Below the pieces are notes generated by a model, which made no database searches, was not told the DNA's origin, and saw only the letters and a list, made by a program, of their open reading frames with translations. From positions 5,405,822 to 5,469,821 of the forward strand of contig OW203751.1 of assembly GCA_934045075.1 (NCBI GenBank): a stretch of 64,000 nt of DNA. The letters are read 5' to 3'. Position 1 is the first letter of the stretch. Every line of letters begins with the position of its first letter. Source of the stretch: Yponomeuta sedellus. Its lineage: Eukaryota > Arthropoda > Insecta > Lepidoptera > Yponomeutidae. Positions 40,867 to 55,447 of the stretch are shown here, one piece after another. The translations under genes and the position numbers were made by a program.

Positions 40867-41868
40867 TTTCTTAACCTGTATATATTTGAATATTTTTTTT
40901 TAAGTTTATTTGCTTAAATAACAAGAGAAGCGTAAAGTAGTGCAACTTTCTAAAACTAATCCGCTACTTGACATGTATCAAATTTGACGCGATATTAATA
41001 TTTCCTGTAGTAGGTATTTATCGTAAGAAACTGAAATATATTGACTTTGCTAAGTATGTAGGATGGCTGCAAAATTTGCAAATAAACAAAATATTTTCCA
41101 CTTTTAATTCGGAACGGTGAAACGCTATTCGCCATGTTGAAATCATCTTTGGTTTGTAAACAAACATCTGTCAGCCAGAGTCAGTGCACATTGATTGTTA
41201 TAGGTCTTATATCAAAGTGATCTTCACGTAAATACACCCGAGTTTCAGTCGATAAAGTATCGGGGTCTCGTTTGGCAAATTTGAGGCAATTTTTTCGGAT
41301 TTTTATTTCACTGGGTACACGAACCCACAACTTCCCAGGGGTCTTTATTGACATGTTTTTGAATTCTCGAACAATGCAATAATGATAATTGCTACATTTT
41401 GCATGTAAACTCGATAAAATTATGGTTGCGTTGTTGTTATTTCACTATGCTCACAGATCACTCACAGATGTTGAATGTCAAACTTTGTTTATAAGTCTTC
41501 AGGGGCATTATTACGTAAGTCTCCACTGAGTTGCGTGACGTTGATTTTTACTTTTTTTAAGCTACTCCGGCTGTCAAATGCATACATTTTTTGACAATTA
41601 GGAGTCGTCTAAATGCTTCACTCGATAGAGTGGAGTGCTACGTAATAGAAGGGCAGGTCTTCAAACCATAGACAAAAATGGCTGACCGCGTTTTTGGCTG
41701 TTTAGCAAAGCAAAGTTTTAAAATGTATTTTTTTGTTGCTTTTAGGTCCTCAAAAAATATATATAATTTTTTTTTGGTCTAATGGAAGAGATATTTACCA
41801 TTAAACTTTCTTGAAAAGAGAGTGAAATAGCGGATTATACGCTTCCACAGAAAAACTAAAAGATTATA
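40867..41868. other. Mostly unassigned
   Basis: Decayed tRNA-like strings near 41305-41345 and 41605-41670 suggest very old SINEs. Confidence 0.35.
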
Positions 41869-42011
41869 GGCTGGTTTCTGAATTGAGAATTTCACTAAGT
41901 AAACACTTAATTACCTAATGTTCTGTCACGCTCTTTTCTGAGATATTGAAAGAGAGAGCACTACAATTAAGTATTTACTTAACGAAATTCTCAATTCATC
42001 AACTGGCTCTG
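41869..42011. mobile_element. Fold-back MITE, ctggtttctgaattgag type
   Basis: Arms about 48 bp: 41869-41922 and 41962-42011, with gttctgtcacgctctttt in the loop. Confidence 0.7.
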
Positions 42012-42059
42012 AGGTTAGTTATATATTAAAGTACTCAAACCATTTAAACCGCCACACAG

Positions 42060-42185
42060 GTCTTTGGTTTGATTGCCACTGGAGGCCGCCGTACCAGATC
42101 AGTGCAAATGACGTCAGTCTTGATGTCTTTCCGTGTTTGTGATGTCCTAGCCTGGTAACTATAGCATAGGGTATCCTAGATTGGG
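42060..42185 (+). mobile_element. SINE family C-like, strongly decayed
   Basis: Retains tgtttgtgatgtc, a run like ggtatcctag and a vague head; assignment is tentative. Confidence 0.45.
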
Positions 42186-42224
42186 AGTGATTTTAATATT
42201 TGTTCATTATGAGATCAGTCGTCG

Positions 42225-42478
42225 TCGTCGTCGTCAGGCTGTACCAGTCCACAGCTGGACATAGCCCTCCTCTAATGAGCGCAACACTTTGTGCAATCAT
42301 TGGGGTAATGCCCATAATCCCCACGCTGGGCATGCGGGTTGGGGATCGCAGTTCGGTGGAATTGTACCGCCGCGGGCGCTGCTGCCCACCCCCCGGTTTG
42401 TGTCCTTCAGTCGCCTTTTACGACACCCGCGGGAAGAATTGGGTTGGTGCTATTCTCTAGGCCGACACCACACAGCAG
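42225..42478 (-). mobile_element. LINE-tail-like repeat G
   Basis: Antisense; the tail is GTC repeats (42216-42234) instead of GAA. Confidence 0.7.
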
Positions 42479-43350
42479 AGATCATACATTATAGGAATCA
42501 GTACTACCAGTCCGGAGACATCGATTTTTCCACGGGAATAAGATATTTTACCGCAGTAAAACGTAGCCTATATATTATGTTAATCCAGGGTGTCAGCGTA
42601 TTCCACACTATTTTTTTTTTAAATCGCTCTAGTCGTTTAGACGTGAGGAAGTAACAAACACACAGTCGATTAATTCTTACTTGTCCAATTTAGTAAACAA
42701 GATTCTTACCTTAAAATTGAGATAAGATGCCTAAACTAGACATTTTCTCGCAAATTCATGAACTACCATGAACTACCTATATGTTTATAAAATTGGCAGC
42801 GTGTTATCTAAAAGAGTGTTCCAGGTTACTTCATTTATGGATATATGGCAGTTTTGGACTAAAAAGTAACAGTTTAAGGGTAGAATCTTGTTTACTAAAA
42901 TGGACAAGTAAGAATAAATACACACTGACATGTACACACAAACTTTCGCCTTTATAAAGGTGCACTTTGAAGTTTTGTTTAGCTTTTACATATTTAGTAC
43001 TTTTTACAGGGCACAGGCCTTCTCTCATGTCGAATTTCTGAACAGTATCAAAGAGCCATTCACGTACAAACGTAGAATTGGAAATAAACTTATCAAAAAT
43101 AAATTATCGCCCTGGGAAACGTTTCTATGAAGAATCGTATGATGATATAAAAACGTAACATAACATAAACACACGTATGAATAATTATGTATTTACACGC
43201 CTGACACGTTCTTAAACACCTAAGATATTTTGAGAACAAGGTTTTCTCTCTATCTGAGGGGATAACATAAGAATATTCGGACCATGAATATTCATGAATC
43301 ATGTTTTTATACCTCCGACACCTCCTCTAACAATTTTTTTCTCCCTATGT
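42479..43350. other. No feature identified
   Basis: gcacaggccttctctcatgt at 43011 may be a scrap of repeat E. Confidence 0.4.
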
Positions 43351-43504
43351 TACAGAGGACATTGTGAGAAAACCAGGTCTGAAGTGACGAGATAAGATAA
43401 TAATATACGTACGACGAATATTCAATAATAATTATGTTTTTACGTCTCCTTTAACACTTCAGACACAGGGGCGTTTTCACAATTCAGAGGACAACAGTAA
43501 GAAA

Positions 43505-44470
43505 ACCTGAAGATGTCAATCGCAGATGTTTTTCCACCTCAGACACTCAGGTATTCTCACGCTGTTTCAGAGGACATTGTGAGAAAACCTGAGTGTCTGA
43601 GGTGACACGATAAGATAAGAATATTTTTCCCATGAATGTTCTTGATTAATCATGTTTTTAAATACAAGACCGTGTCTGTTTAAACGCTCTTTTCGAGGTA
43701 CTTTATTGATGTACCAAACCCTTATATCGACTTAGCGCGGCCAATTACTGGAACAAAAATTTAATCTCAAATTTAATATCAAAATTATTAAAGTAAATTA
43801 AAAATATTCTTATCTTATCTTGTCACCTCAGACACTCAGCTTTTCTTACAATGTGTTAGAGTCATTGTGAGAAAACTTGAGTGTGTGAGGTGACAAGATA
43901 AGATAAGAATATTTTCCCATGAATATTCTTGATTCATCATGTTTTTATATACAAGACTGTGTCTATTTTAATGCTTCTTTAGGAGTACTTTATAGAGGTA
44001 CCAAACCCTAATATCTACCTAGATCGGACTATTACTGTAACAAGAACTTAATCGCAAATTATTTAACTAAATTAAAAATATTCTTATCTTACCTCGTCAC
44101 CTCATACACTCAGGTTTTATCAAAATGTTTCAGATAACATTGCGAGAAAACTTGAGTGTCTAAGGTGACGAGATAAGACAAGAATATTCTTACCATGAAT
44201 AATCATGTTTTTATATACAGTGAAGTGAAGTGAAAGTGAAAATATTTTATTTACCATAAAATCAATGCTTAAAAATTACAAATCAATATATACGTATTTG
44301 TTTTATGGTAAAAAGGAAGGGGCTCAGCTTATTGCTATGACTGCATGCGTCATACAGGACCGTGTCTGTTTAAACGCTTCTTTAGGGGTACTTTATTGAT
44401 GTAACATACTCTAATATCTACTTAGCCCGGCCTATTACTGTAACAAGAACTTAATCGGAAATTGCTGAAG
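43505..44470. repeat. Tandem array of palindromic units
   Basis: Three related units. Each has a hairpin made of gacactcaggttttct and its inverse with aagataagaatatt arms (43520-43625, 43800-43915, 44075-44196), then catgtttttatatacaaga, a ctttattgatgtaccaaac segment and tattactgtaacaagaactt. Unit period is about 300 bp; the last is interrupted at 44220-44350 by other DNA. Further pieces of the hairpin lie at 43355-43400. Confidence 0.8.
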
Positions 44471-44529
44471 GGCGAAGGAAACTGCTGGTAGGCCCTCCCC
44501 GCCGCTCGCTTTACGTACTTATATTCCAT

Positions 44530-44765
44530 TTTATTTATTTAGGACTACAGCGGCTACCGCCCAATGGTTAGAACAATGGACTCGGACGCAAGAGAGGCAG
44601 GATCGATTTCTAGTGCAGGCATGACCATCTTTTGGCTGGCTAGAAGAAATTTCTGTTGAAATAACTCCGCCTTTGTATGTAATTTTTATCATTATGTTAT
44701 TGAAGTTGCTGTTAATGGTTTTTTATACAATATAGTTATTAAATAAACTGTTTTCTAAGTTTTTG
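44530..44765 (+). mobile_element. tRNA-like SINE with CR1/L2-type tail
   Basis: ccaatggttagaacaatgga and caggatcgatttctagtgc look like decayed A and B boxes; the end gaagaaatttctgttgaaat...aataaactg resembles the LINE tails nearby. Confidence 0.45.
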
Positions 44766-44814
44766 ATGTTGTAGTAGCAAAACCATTTTTAATTAAGTAA
44801 TTAAGCCCGCATTT

Positions 44815-45455
44815 AGTGGTATTAGCTCAAGTGGCTTTCCATGCGCCTACGTAGGAATGCTCACATTCTTTTCCTGCTGTACTCTGTACTGTTCAATCTA
44901 GCTACTCCCCTTTATCTCAAAGAGCGATTTAGTTATCTCAATGACCACGGCCGGCCACTACGTTCAGACCAGAATTTGACGCTGAAAACACCTAGTCATA
45001 CGACAAAGTTCGTTGCCAGCTCATTTACTGTAAGTGCGGTCCGGCTGTGGAATGAGCTGCCGGTTTCTATAAGGCGCTCCCCATCTTCTGCTATATTTAA
45101 ATCTAAAGTAGTAGAATTCTTCCTTTCCAAATAATTTCTTATTTTCTTTTTGTCTGTAGATAAATCCCATTTATTTTTCCCATCATGCTTGCTATTATAA
45201 CTTAATGTTTATGTGTGTTTATAATAGTATTTATCTATGTAAGTTTATTTTATTCCATATACGTATGTATATAAATATTCGATAAGCACCAACTACCCGT
45301 CTCAATTTCTCCTTCAGCAATCTTTCCGATTTAAGGTTGCCTGGAAGAAATTGCTATCAGCAATAAGGCCGCCAATTGTACCTCTTCTTTTGCAACTGTT
45401 GTCTCTGTAATTATTTTCTGGTGTGTACAATAAAGAATATTCTTATCTTATCTTA
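44815..45455 (+). pseudogene. LINE RT C-terminus with 3' UTR (CR1/L2/Jockey-like)
   Basis: The open frame 44841-45134 ends RLWNELPVSIRRSPSSAIF, then FKSKVVEFFLSK and TAA. This is the WN-LP--IR-S-S---FK--L block that closes many CR1/L2/Jockey RTs. A 3' UTR follows with gcctggaagaaattgct, aataaggccgcc and gtgtacaataaagaatattc, then TCTTA repeats. Only about the last 97 codons are present, so no activity is expected. Confidence 0.75.
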
Positions 45456-45471
45456 TTAGTGGTTAAGTAGC

Positions 45472-45682
45472 ATTGATTGCTGCCGTCGATAGATGGCCGT
45501 CGTTAAGCCAAGTCAGAGGTTCTAGGGTGGTTTGAAAACTTCTGACAGTAAGACCAGCCACTAGTCTTGCAAGCCTCCACCAATCTAGACTTGGCCCCCG
45601 TGGTGGAGTGTGGCTCATACCTTGCTTAGGGAAGAGACCCGCGCCCCTCGCTGGGGATATAATGGGTTGATGATGACGATGA
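45472..45682 (+). mobile_element. 5S-type SINE, subfamily 2, 5'-truncated
   Basis: Starts in the body at gccgtcgatagatggccg and ends ggatataatgggttgatgat with a GATGAC tail. Confidence 0.75.
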
Positions 45683-46032
45683 CCGCATTGAAATCACACC
45701 ATAGAAGAAATAGAAATAAATTCATGATTAAAAGAGAAATGTCACGAAAAAAACCCACACAAAATATATCACAAAAAAGCAGCCGTGAAGAGAATATTAT
45801 ACGAGTCATATTAAATCTATAGCAGCCGAGTAACACGGTGTCAATGCCACATGGTGCCAATCCCCACAAAATCACCAATCGAAATGCGATTTCCCGCGTT
45901 TTGGAAACAAATTGGCGTCACAATTGGCGCCGCCTGTCACTGTCGCCGGCAAAGAAACAACTTCACGGTACAGGTGACAGGTGTCACTATACAGGGTGGA
46001 GCAACGTCACCTATTTATTTAGGTACTTCATA
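45683..46032. other. No feature identified
   Basis: Low-copy; an 87-codon frame on the - strand lacks recognisable content. Confidence 0.45.
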
Positions 46033-46467
46033 AATGAGATGAGATGAGATGAGATGAGATGAGATGAGATGAGATGAGATGAGATGAGATGAGATGAGAT
46101 GAGATGAACCCTTGTATATCCCCACTGCTGGGGCACGGGTCTCTTCCAGCATCGTACGGAGGTTAGGTCATACAGCACCACGGGGGCCAAGTCCGGGTTG
46201 GTGGAGGATTGTAAGACAGTGGCGGGCCTTAATGTCAAAAGTAAAAGCCGCCTATAAAGCCTCTGACATAGCTTAACGATTGCCAATGATATATGACAAC
46301 AGGCACCAACGGCTTTACGTGCCTTGCAAAGCTCGGAAGCGCTCGGAAAATATGCCACTAGTGGTAGTCACGGGACGGTCACCGATCCTGCACCTGACCT
46401 CGCCTGTTGTTGCTTAGCCCTAGTGATGGATTCCAATCAATAGGTTTGACTAGGCCACGAGCGCTTC
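46033..46467 (-). mobile_element. 5S-type SINE with long GATGA tail
   Basis: Full-length antisense copy (46107-46467) preceded by about 15 uninterrupted GATGA units (46033-46107). These are the expanded 3' tail of the SINE read from the other strand. Confidence 0.85.
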
Positions 46468-46866
46468 AAGTAATTAAATAGATGTAAATAAGCTTAAATA
46501 GTATTTTTTATTGAAATATACACTTTATAAATAAAAATATATACATTTTACCTAAAACATTTTATGTACATTTCATAAAATTACATTAAATTTCAGACTG
46601 AAATGGTAAAGTTTGTAAAGATTTTGATTTAAAAAGTGTGTTTCGATAAGAAACATTATTTACAAAGACAGGCCCCTCTCCGAGAGAGGCCTGTGCTCTT
46701 TAGTGGGACGTTTATTATTATAGGCTGCTTTATTATAAGCGTTTGTGTGTATGATGTACGTGTGTGTGTGAGTGTGTGTGTGAGGGTGAGGGTGTGTGTG
46801 TGTGTGAGTATGTGTGTGAGTGTTTGTGTGTATTGAGTGTATAGGGAGTAATATTAGTCTAAGGTT
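46468..46866. other. AT-rich, then TG-rich
   Basis: A small hairpin caggcccctctccgagagag at 46669-46692, then TG repeats. Confidence 0.5.
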
Positions 46867-47181
46867 TCAATTTCCTACACGTCGTACTCTCCCAAATATG
46901 TAAATATAATCGTGGATATATGAGGCGTTGTTACACCTTGTATACTTAACTAAACTCACTTGTCTCGTCGGCGCCCAAAACTCTGCCGAAAGACTTTGAA
47001 CTCTAATTACGGCGAGGTTAAAGCCCACTTCACCTCGCGAAACTTTTTCATCGAGAAAATTGGAAAGTATTAAACTCCTCCACACAAAAGGGAAGTTTTC
47101 GGGTCCCTTTAAGGGTTTTCTCACGTAAATCTGTAGGTAAAGACGGAAAACAATTCTATTTATTGTGTTAAAAACATACAT
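46867..47181 (-). other. Unassigned 104-codon open frame
   Basis: Low-repeat stretch open on the - strand (contains NFPFVWRSLILSNFLDEK and SAEFWAPTRQVSLVKY). A GT-donor-like acaagtgagttta follows APTRQ. No family recognised; it could be an old repeat, a conserved non-coding segment or an exon fragment. Confidence 0.2.
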
Positions 47182-47198
47182 ATACGTGTATCTACTCT

Positions 47199-47383
47199 TT
47201 AAGGCGTTTTAGGATGCAGACTAGCCCCGGCAATGGAATAAAAATCATAACTTGTTTTATAGTTCGTTTTTTGCAATAAGCTAACATCATAAATCATAGC
47301 CAACTATTTATTTATGACAACTATTTTTAGTATGACTAAGTTATGATTTTTTTTCTATCGCTAGCAACTCCAAAGGGCCTTAA
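47199..47383. mobile_element. TTAA-bounded MITE
   Basis: TTAA at 47199-47202 and 47380-47383; ends ggcgttttaggatgc / gcaactccaaagggcc; inner inverted aaaatcataacttgtt / ctaagttatgatttttt. Third family member. Confidence 0.75.
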
Positions 47384-47422
47384 GTAAATCTTCCTGATTT
47401 ATGCGAAAACTGTGTACATTAA

Positions 47423-47672
47423 CGGCCTCGGTGGCACGGCGGTTTAACACGCCGACTGTAAAACCAAAGGTCTCGGGTTCGATCCACGGCCTCGTCAAAC
47501 TAGGAAACGAACTTTTCTAGTTTGTCTCGGGTCTTGGATGTTATCTATGTATTTATTGTATTAAATCTATCTTCGAGTTAGCACCTACACATAACACAAG
47601 TCATTTGGTTGTACTTAGTATAGGGCTAACGAGATCTGTGTAATATGTCCATGAATATTTATTAATTTATTA
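47423..47672 (+). mobile_element. tRNA-type SINE family B
   Basis: Full-length copy; the A box is mutated to ggcacggcggtttaac, the B box ggttcgatccac is kept. Confidence 0.8.
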
Positions 47673-47855
47673 TTTATGATGGGATATACATTAGAACTCT
47701 CCGTGTTGTGCTATAGCTAGTCGTGATGTATTATGTATATTTTGCTAATGTACCAAATAAATAAACCAAATAAAAATCAAATTTCTAAAAAAACCTAAAG
47801 TGTCTACTAGCGGCGCACACGACTCTAATCTCGTGAAATTCATCATTCGTTTTTT

Positions 47856-50688
<2,833 letters not shown>

Positions 50689-50831
50689 ACTTTATTGCAC
50701 CATAAAATTTAATTAACAGAGTTTACATAATTATTTTACACATAGAACTAATGCTTTGTACTGGCTTTTATTCCAGACATCATTGTCACGTTAATAATCC
50801 TATGTAGGATCCTATATGTATACAGTATACA

Positions 50832-50935
50832 TCGCATTGCAAGGCACAGGCCTTCTCACATAAAGGCAGCACTGGCTTAAGTATCACGTATTACGACATT
50901 AAGTACCATTAAGTATCACGCGTGCCCACTACATA
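50832..50935 (+). mobile_element. Repeat E, decayed
   Basis: gcattgcaaggcacaggcct, tcacgcgtgcccactac. Confidence 0.5.
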
Positions 50936-50957
50936 ACATTACAATATTACATATTTA

Positions 50958-51075
50958 TATTGTACGGTACGGAATGGTACACACCGTTACGGAACCATAA
51001 CGTTCCGTAACGATACGGAACGGTACGGAACGGCACCGAATGGTACGGAACGGTACGGAGCGGTACGGAATGGTA
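50958..51075. repeat. 10-bp GC-rich tandem repeat (ACGGAACGGT)n
   Basis: About 11 degenerate units with both ggtacggaac and its inverse gttccgtaac, so it can also fold. Confidence 0.85.
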
Positions 51076-51733
51076 GTAAATATTTTGTATTTGTTGTTTT
51101 TTCCAGTGTACAAAAACAAATATTTTTATCTTATCTTATTTTCATACGGAGAACTCTCATTGAAACTTTAGTAGGTTTATTAGCAATTAGTTATCTACTT
51201 GGCCTAGATGATTCGAAGGCCCAGAAGAATGATTTGTGTACATTTGGAGCACTTATATCTGGCACAGAGTATACTAAGACGAGCGACAATTTTATTACTC
51301 TATAAAAGAACTTAGTCTATTGCGTTTTAGTTTATTTCAGGAAAAACGAGTTTCCAATTTAATTACTTATATTTTAATGTCTCATAACTTTGTTTCAGGA
51401 CATTCGAAGGCGTATTTTTCAAATGTCTCACTATTTCTCGTACAAAACTCAATGTAATTTCTTTGCACTACAACATCAAAGGGTTTTGTCAAAGGTGTTA
51501 GTTTCACAATATAATAGATTATGTAGAGAAGAAACTGACAAAAAAACGCCGCATTAGTTCACAAAACGTTTTAAACTAATTAACAGTGTTTTCAGCTATA
51601 ACTTTAATATTTTAATACCAAATACAAAAAGATTTATTCCCAATTAAAAATACATTTCGTTCTTATTATTCAAAGATAGTACAGATTGAAATGAAATGAA
51701 AAGGTTTGGCATGATGAAAGGTTTTTTTTCTAG
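51076..51733. other. No feature identified
   Basis: AT-rich. Confidence 0.5.
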
Positions 51734-51842
51734 CAACCCTTGCAGGTCTCTTCCTGCATCGCAGGAAGGTTAGGCCATACTCCACCAAGGGGGTCAAGTC
51801 CGGGTTGGCGGAGGATTGTAAGACAGTGGCGGGCCTTACTGA
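51734..51842 (-). mobile_element. 5S-type SINE fragment with deletion
   Basis: Lacks the segment around gtccccactgctggggcac and stops at gggccttactg. Confidence 0.7.
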
Positions 51843-52662
51843 ATATTACCTTTCAATAAATTTATCTATCTATTTATGACTCTGATCTATGCAATCTCTT
51901 AAATATTACGTAGGTATATTATGTTATTTCCTCTTCTTATATATAATTTGAATATTACTTTGTATGTTCATCAATTTATTTAATAATTTATGTATGGTTT
52001 ATGCAAATTTACAAAAAATTGTAAATCAGAATTTTCCTAATTTAAATATTTCTAAGTTGCACCGACTACCCGTCTCTACTTTCTTTCTTTTCTCCGTGTA
52101 TGGAAGAAACTACTTTTAGTAACAAGATCGCAGAAAAAGAAGTGGGTAACTAAAGTATGAAGTAACTTGATTGAAATACCTTGCTCGCTGTTCTTTGTAT
52201 GAAGTTTGCAAAGGAGGTATTATAAAAAGTTGGAAAACTTGTGCATACAACGTTTTACTGGCAACGTCAGGCGTTTGTAGAAGAAAAACGAGAATTTTAT
52301 TCTTCTCATTGCTGTAGAGGCTTGCACTGCCAGTGTTTAACCTGACATAAACCTCCTTTGAGCGTCGACTTTCTTGCGCGGATAAATTACAACATCTCTG
52401 GCAGTTTTTCCAGTATTTTTTTTATATAAAATGGGTGAAACGTGCTATTAGATACTAGAGACGGGTTACAAAACATAAGTCTTATTTTTGTTGGAAACTT
52501 CTATGGTAGCGTGTTCGTTAGAGTATTTTATTTGCAATATTTGCAGCATTGTGTAGCAGAGATTTGTTAAGAGATTTCTTTAAAGAAACAAACATCCTGA
52601 CGGTTGCCAGCCAGTATATCTATGAAAATATATTATGTATGTCAGGAGAAATATTAGCAACC
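51843..52662. other. No clear feature
   Basis: 52030-52110 (caccgactacccgtctctac, tggaagaaactacttttagt) resembles a CR1/L2-type LINE tail. Confidence 0.4.
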
Positions 52663-52707
52663 CTAAAACTGCAGGTAGCCAATTGTGTTGGCTACCTGCA
52701 GTTTTAG
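52663..52707. repeat. Perfect 20-bp hairpin
   Basis: ctaaaactgcaggtagccaa and its inverse around ttgtg; related halves (aaaactgcaggttgc) occur at 34755-34770. Confidence 0.9.
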
Positions 52708-52857
52708 AGTAAATATTAAAAATAAACATATACTTTTGATCCCAAGATTTAGCCTGGCAAAGGTTAATACGTCCTTCATGAGGCATTGTATACGCTTCTA
52801 TATTAAGTTTGACTGAAACTCGCTTCAAATAAATTTTCCATTTTGATGTACAACTAG

Positions 52858-53225
52858 TTGAACCAGCGAACTACGTACTGCCAGTCGATTCTATAATTTT
52901 ATTTTTCTTTCCGTAAGAACCATCCTCGTACCTACTTCAAGGAATATTCTAAAAAAAGAATTAGCGAAATCGGTTCTGCTGCTCTCGAGATTTGCGCTTA
53001 CCAACACATTCAGCGATTCATTTTTATATTAGAGACTAGATGACCTGACGAACTTCGTACTGCCTAACATTCGATGTTTTAATTTTTTTAAATTTTTACT
53101 TCTGTAAGAATCGTTCTTGTACTTTAAGGAATATTCTAAAAAAATAATTAGCGAAATCGGTTTTGCTGCGCTCGAGATTTTCGCTTACCAACACATTTAG
53201 CGATTCATTTTTATATTATAAGATA
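52858..53225 (+). repeat. Diverged tandem duplication, ~178-bp unit
   Basis: aactacgtactgcc...gcgattcatttttatatta occurs at 52868-53033 and 53049-53220. The unit contains attagcgaaatcggtt and cgcttaccaacacatt, common strings in insect repeat ends. Confidence 0.75.
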
Positions 53226-53605
53226 GAAGATTAAGTGTTCTCTATCCAACTAAAAGTAACGTTTCTCCTCCCAGTCGCGTTATGTCCTTGAAATTAAACA
53301 AAAGAACCTTTTGTCCGGTGGCATGCAAAAAAATTACTCGTTACATTAATTTTGATAGAAACTGCAGCCAAGTAAAATTAAAAATCCTCACCCGTTGTTT
53401 TACCCGGAGCGGCAAACTTTGACGCAACTAAAAACTTTTCGAGCTGAACTCCTAATTTATTACGCGACACCTTTCATCTCGCCAGTACTCGTTTGTGAAA
53501 GGGAACTTTCACGGTACAGGATTCAGGCGGAATGTAGGTACAGTCGCGGGGAAACGCCTTCGTGTTACAGAGTTCTGAAGTTAAATAAAAATAACTAAAA
53601 GGGAA
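53226..53605. other. Unassigned
   Basis: A 67-codon frame (53395-53598) has no recognisable domain; low-copy in this window. Confidence 0.35.
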
Positions 53606-53975
53606 GTGCTTCGAAAGGCACGCTAAGCCGTTGGTGCCGGCTGTCATGTAATGTCAGTCGTTAAGCCGATCCCACTTAAATACTTAAAACGGAATGAAAT
53701 TCAGTGAGACAGTTATAAACCGAAACGCTCGTGGCCTAGGCGAACCGAGTGATTGGAATCAATCACTTGAGTTAAGCAACAACAGGCGCGGTAAGGTGCA
53801 GGATGGATGACCCGTCCCGTGACGTCCCGTGACTACCGCTAGTGGCATTTTTCCGAGCGCTTCCGTGTTTCGCAAGGCTCGTTAAGCCGTTGGTGCCGGC
53901 TGTCATGTAATGAGAGTCGTTAAGCCGTGTCTTCTGGCAGTAAGGCCCGTACAATCCTCCAGCAACACTGACTTC
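53606..53975 (+). mobile_element. 5S-type SINE pair (fragment plus truncated copy)
   Basis: Fragment 53606-53672 (gtgcttcgaaaggcacgc to gtcgttaagccgat), 50 bp of other DNA, then a head-bearing copy 53725-53970 with a duplicated cccgtgacgt and internal deletions. Confidence 0.7.
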
Positions 53976-53984
53976 ATCAACGAT

Positions 53985-54085
53985 TAATAAACGTTGATGA
54001 AGCGAAGTTGATCTGTCTGGATCGTGGCAAGTGGCAGTCCCTGGTCTCTGCCTACACCTCTGGGATACAGGCGTGAGGTAATGCT
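53985..54085 (+). mobile_element. TATG-tailed LINE 3' fragment
   Basis: aacgttgatgaagcgaag to gggatacaggcgtgaggt, with no TATG expansion. Confidence 0.65.
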
Positions 54086-54276
54086 ATGCTAAGTTATGTT
54101 ATAATAATACTTCAATTCGTTTAATGACAACTAAGGGCCCAATTTTCTTACAGTGTTTAAATTAAATGTAACAAAGTTTGCTAATTATTAAAATAGGTTG
54201 TAGGTAGCTATAGCAGTTATAGCTCAATAAAAATAAAGTAAATGGAGTCTTACATTGGCAGCATAGGTACCCAAAT

Positions 54277-54504
54277 CTATGTCATTGGCTGAAAAACATG
54301 TATTTTAACCCAATGACGCAGAAAAGGGTTGTCATATTTTTCAGTTAGCGTCCTCAGAATGCTGTTATTACTGGCCCGGTTTCTGTGCATCAGCGAAGCT
54401 GACCGTTTGCTGATGACGGCATAGAAGTCCTCCACGTGTGCTTCCGCAAAACATCTTGGATGCACTACAGTGTCGAGGCAGTCCCAACAGCATCCCGAGA
54501 GCAT
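54277..54504 (-). pseudogene. LINE RT C-terminal fragment
   Basis: 75 open codons: GCCWDCLDTVVHPRCF, EAHVEDFYAVISKRSASL, RASNNSILRTL. The pattern CWDCLD - FYAV--KRAASL - R-S-NS-L is one I associate with the C-terminal region of lepidopteran non-LTR retrotransposon ORF2 proteins (recognition, not a search). Neither the upstream RT core nor a 3' tail is evident. A domesticated remnant is possible but nothing supports it. Confidence 0.5.
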
Positions 54505-55447
54505 TATTATATTGTTTGTTTACTGGATGTTATGTTTACTGGATAGAGCTTACCCCTGGATAAATAGATAGTGCTGTCAGGCGTAATGGGTAAGTACTTG
54601 ATCCAAGTCTGAGCCGTGGGAATGTTCCGTGAGCGAGCAAAAAGAAAGATTACTCGACTTACCAAGTGAAATATGTTGGTAACAAAGAAAAACGTTGTTT
54701 CACGGCATTTCGCCGCTGGGACACAATAAAATGTGTTTTAGAAGAATTCCTCAATAAAGAGGGCCGCTTTATCTTTAAGAAGACGTACAGATGACGACAA
54801 AGGAGTTAGACGTTTTTAAAGCTTCATGTTGTGAGGGAGAAAGGCATTCAGTTACAGTACTACACATCATAAAAGTCCCTTCGGGAATCTTAGTTCGCGC
54901 AGACTAGGAAGAACTGTAACGAAAGTACCCGAAGCTATTAGTACATTCAACATGATCTTTAACCGATACGGTTAAGCTTGCACTCTTCGTATAATAATAA
55001 TGTTTGGTTACAATATAACCAATCACGATGAGGAGGACATCGTTTTATTTTATTATTTTATTTATTGCAAGGGAAATCAACAGTGAAACTAATTAAATAA
55101 TTCCCTTCGGATACAAAAGTATTTAAAGTAAAGCCAATTATAGATTTCCAAATTTCTTATTAGCACAGCAAACAAGTACCTATAAATATTTAAAAGTAGA
55201 AACAATAATAACATCTCGACTTCATTTATTATCTTGCATCTAACAGGGATTTGCTGAAAATTAGCGTTGTGTTGAACACAACATGTATGCTGAGCAAATT
55301 CCTTTTTGTCAATATCCTAAGTTTGTATAATAAATATTGTATATTAGTTTCTACTCATTTTTTTTAATGCATTAAAATAATATAATTACTTATTTATTAT
55401 TTCATAAAGTCACAATACAATAGACATACCTAAATTATTAACATAGA
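54505..55447. other. No feature identified
   Basis: AT-rich from 55000 onward. Confidence 0.5.
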
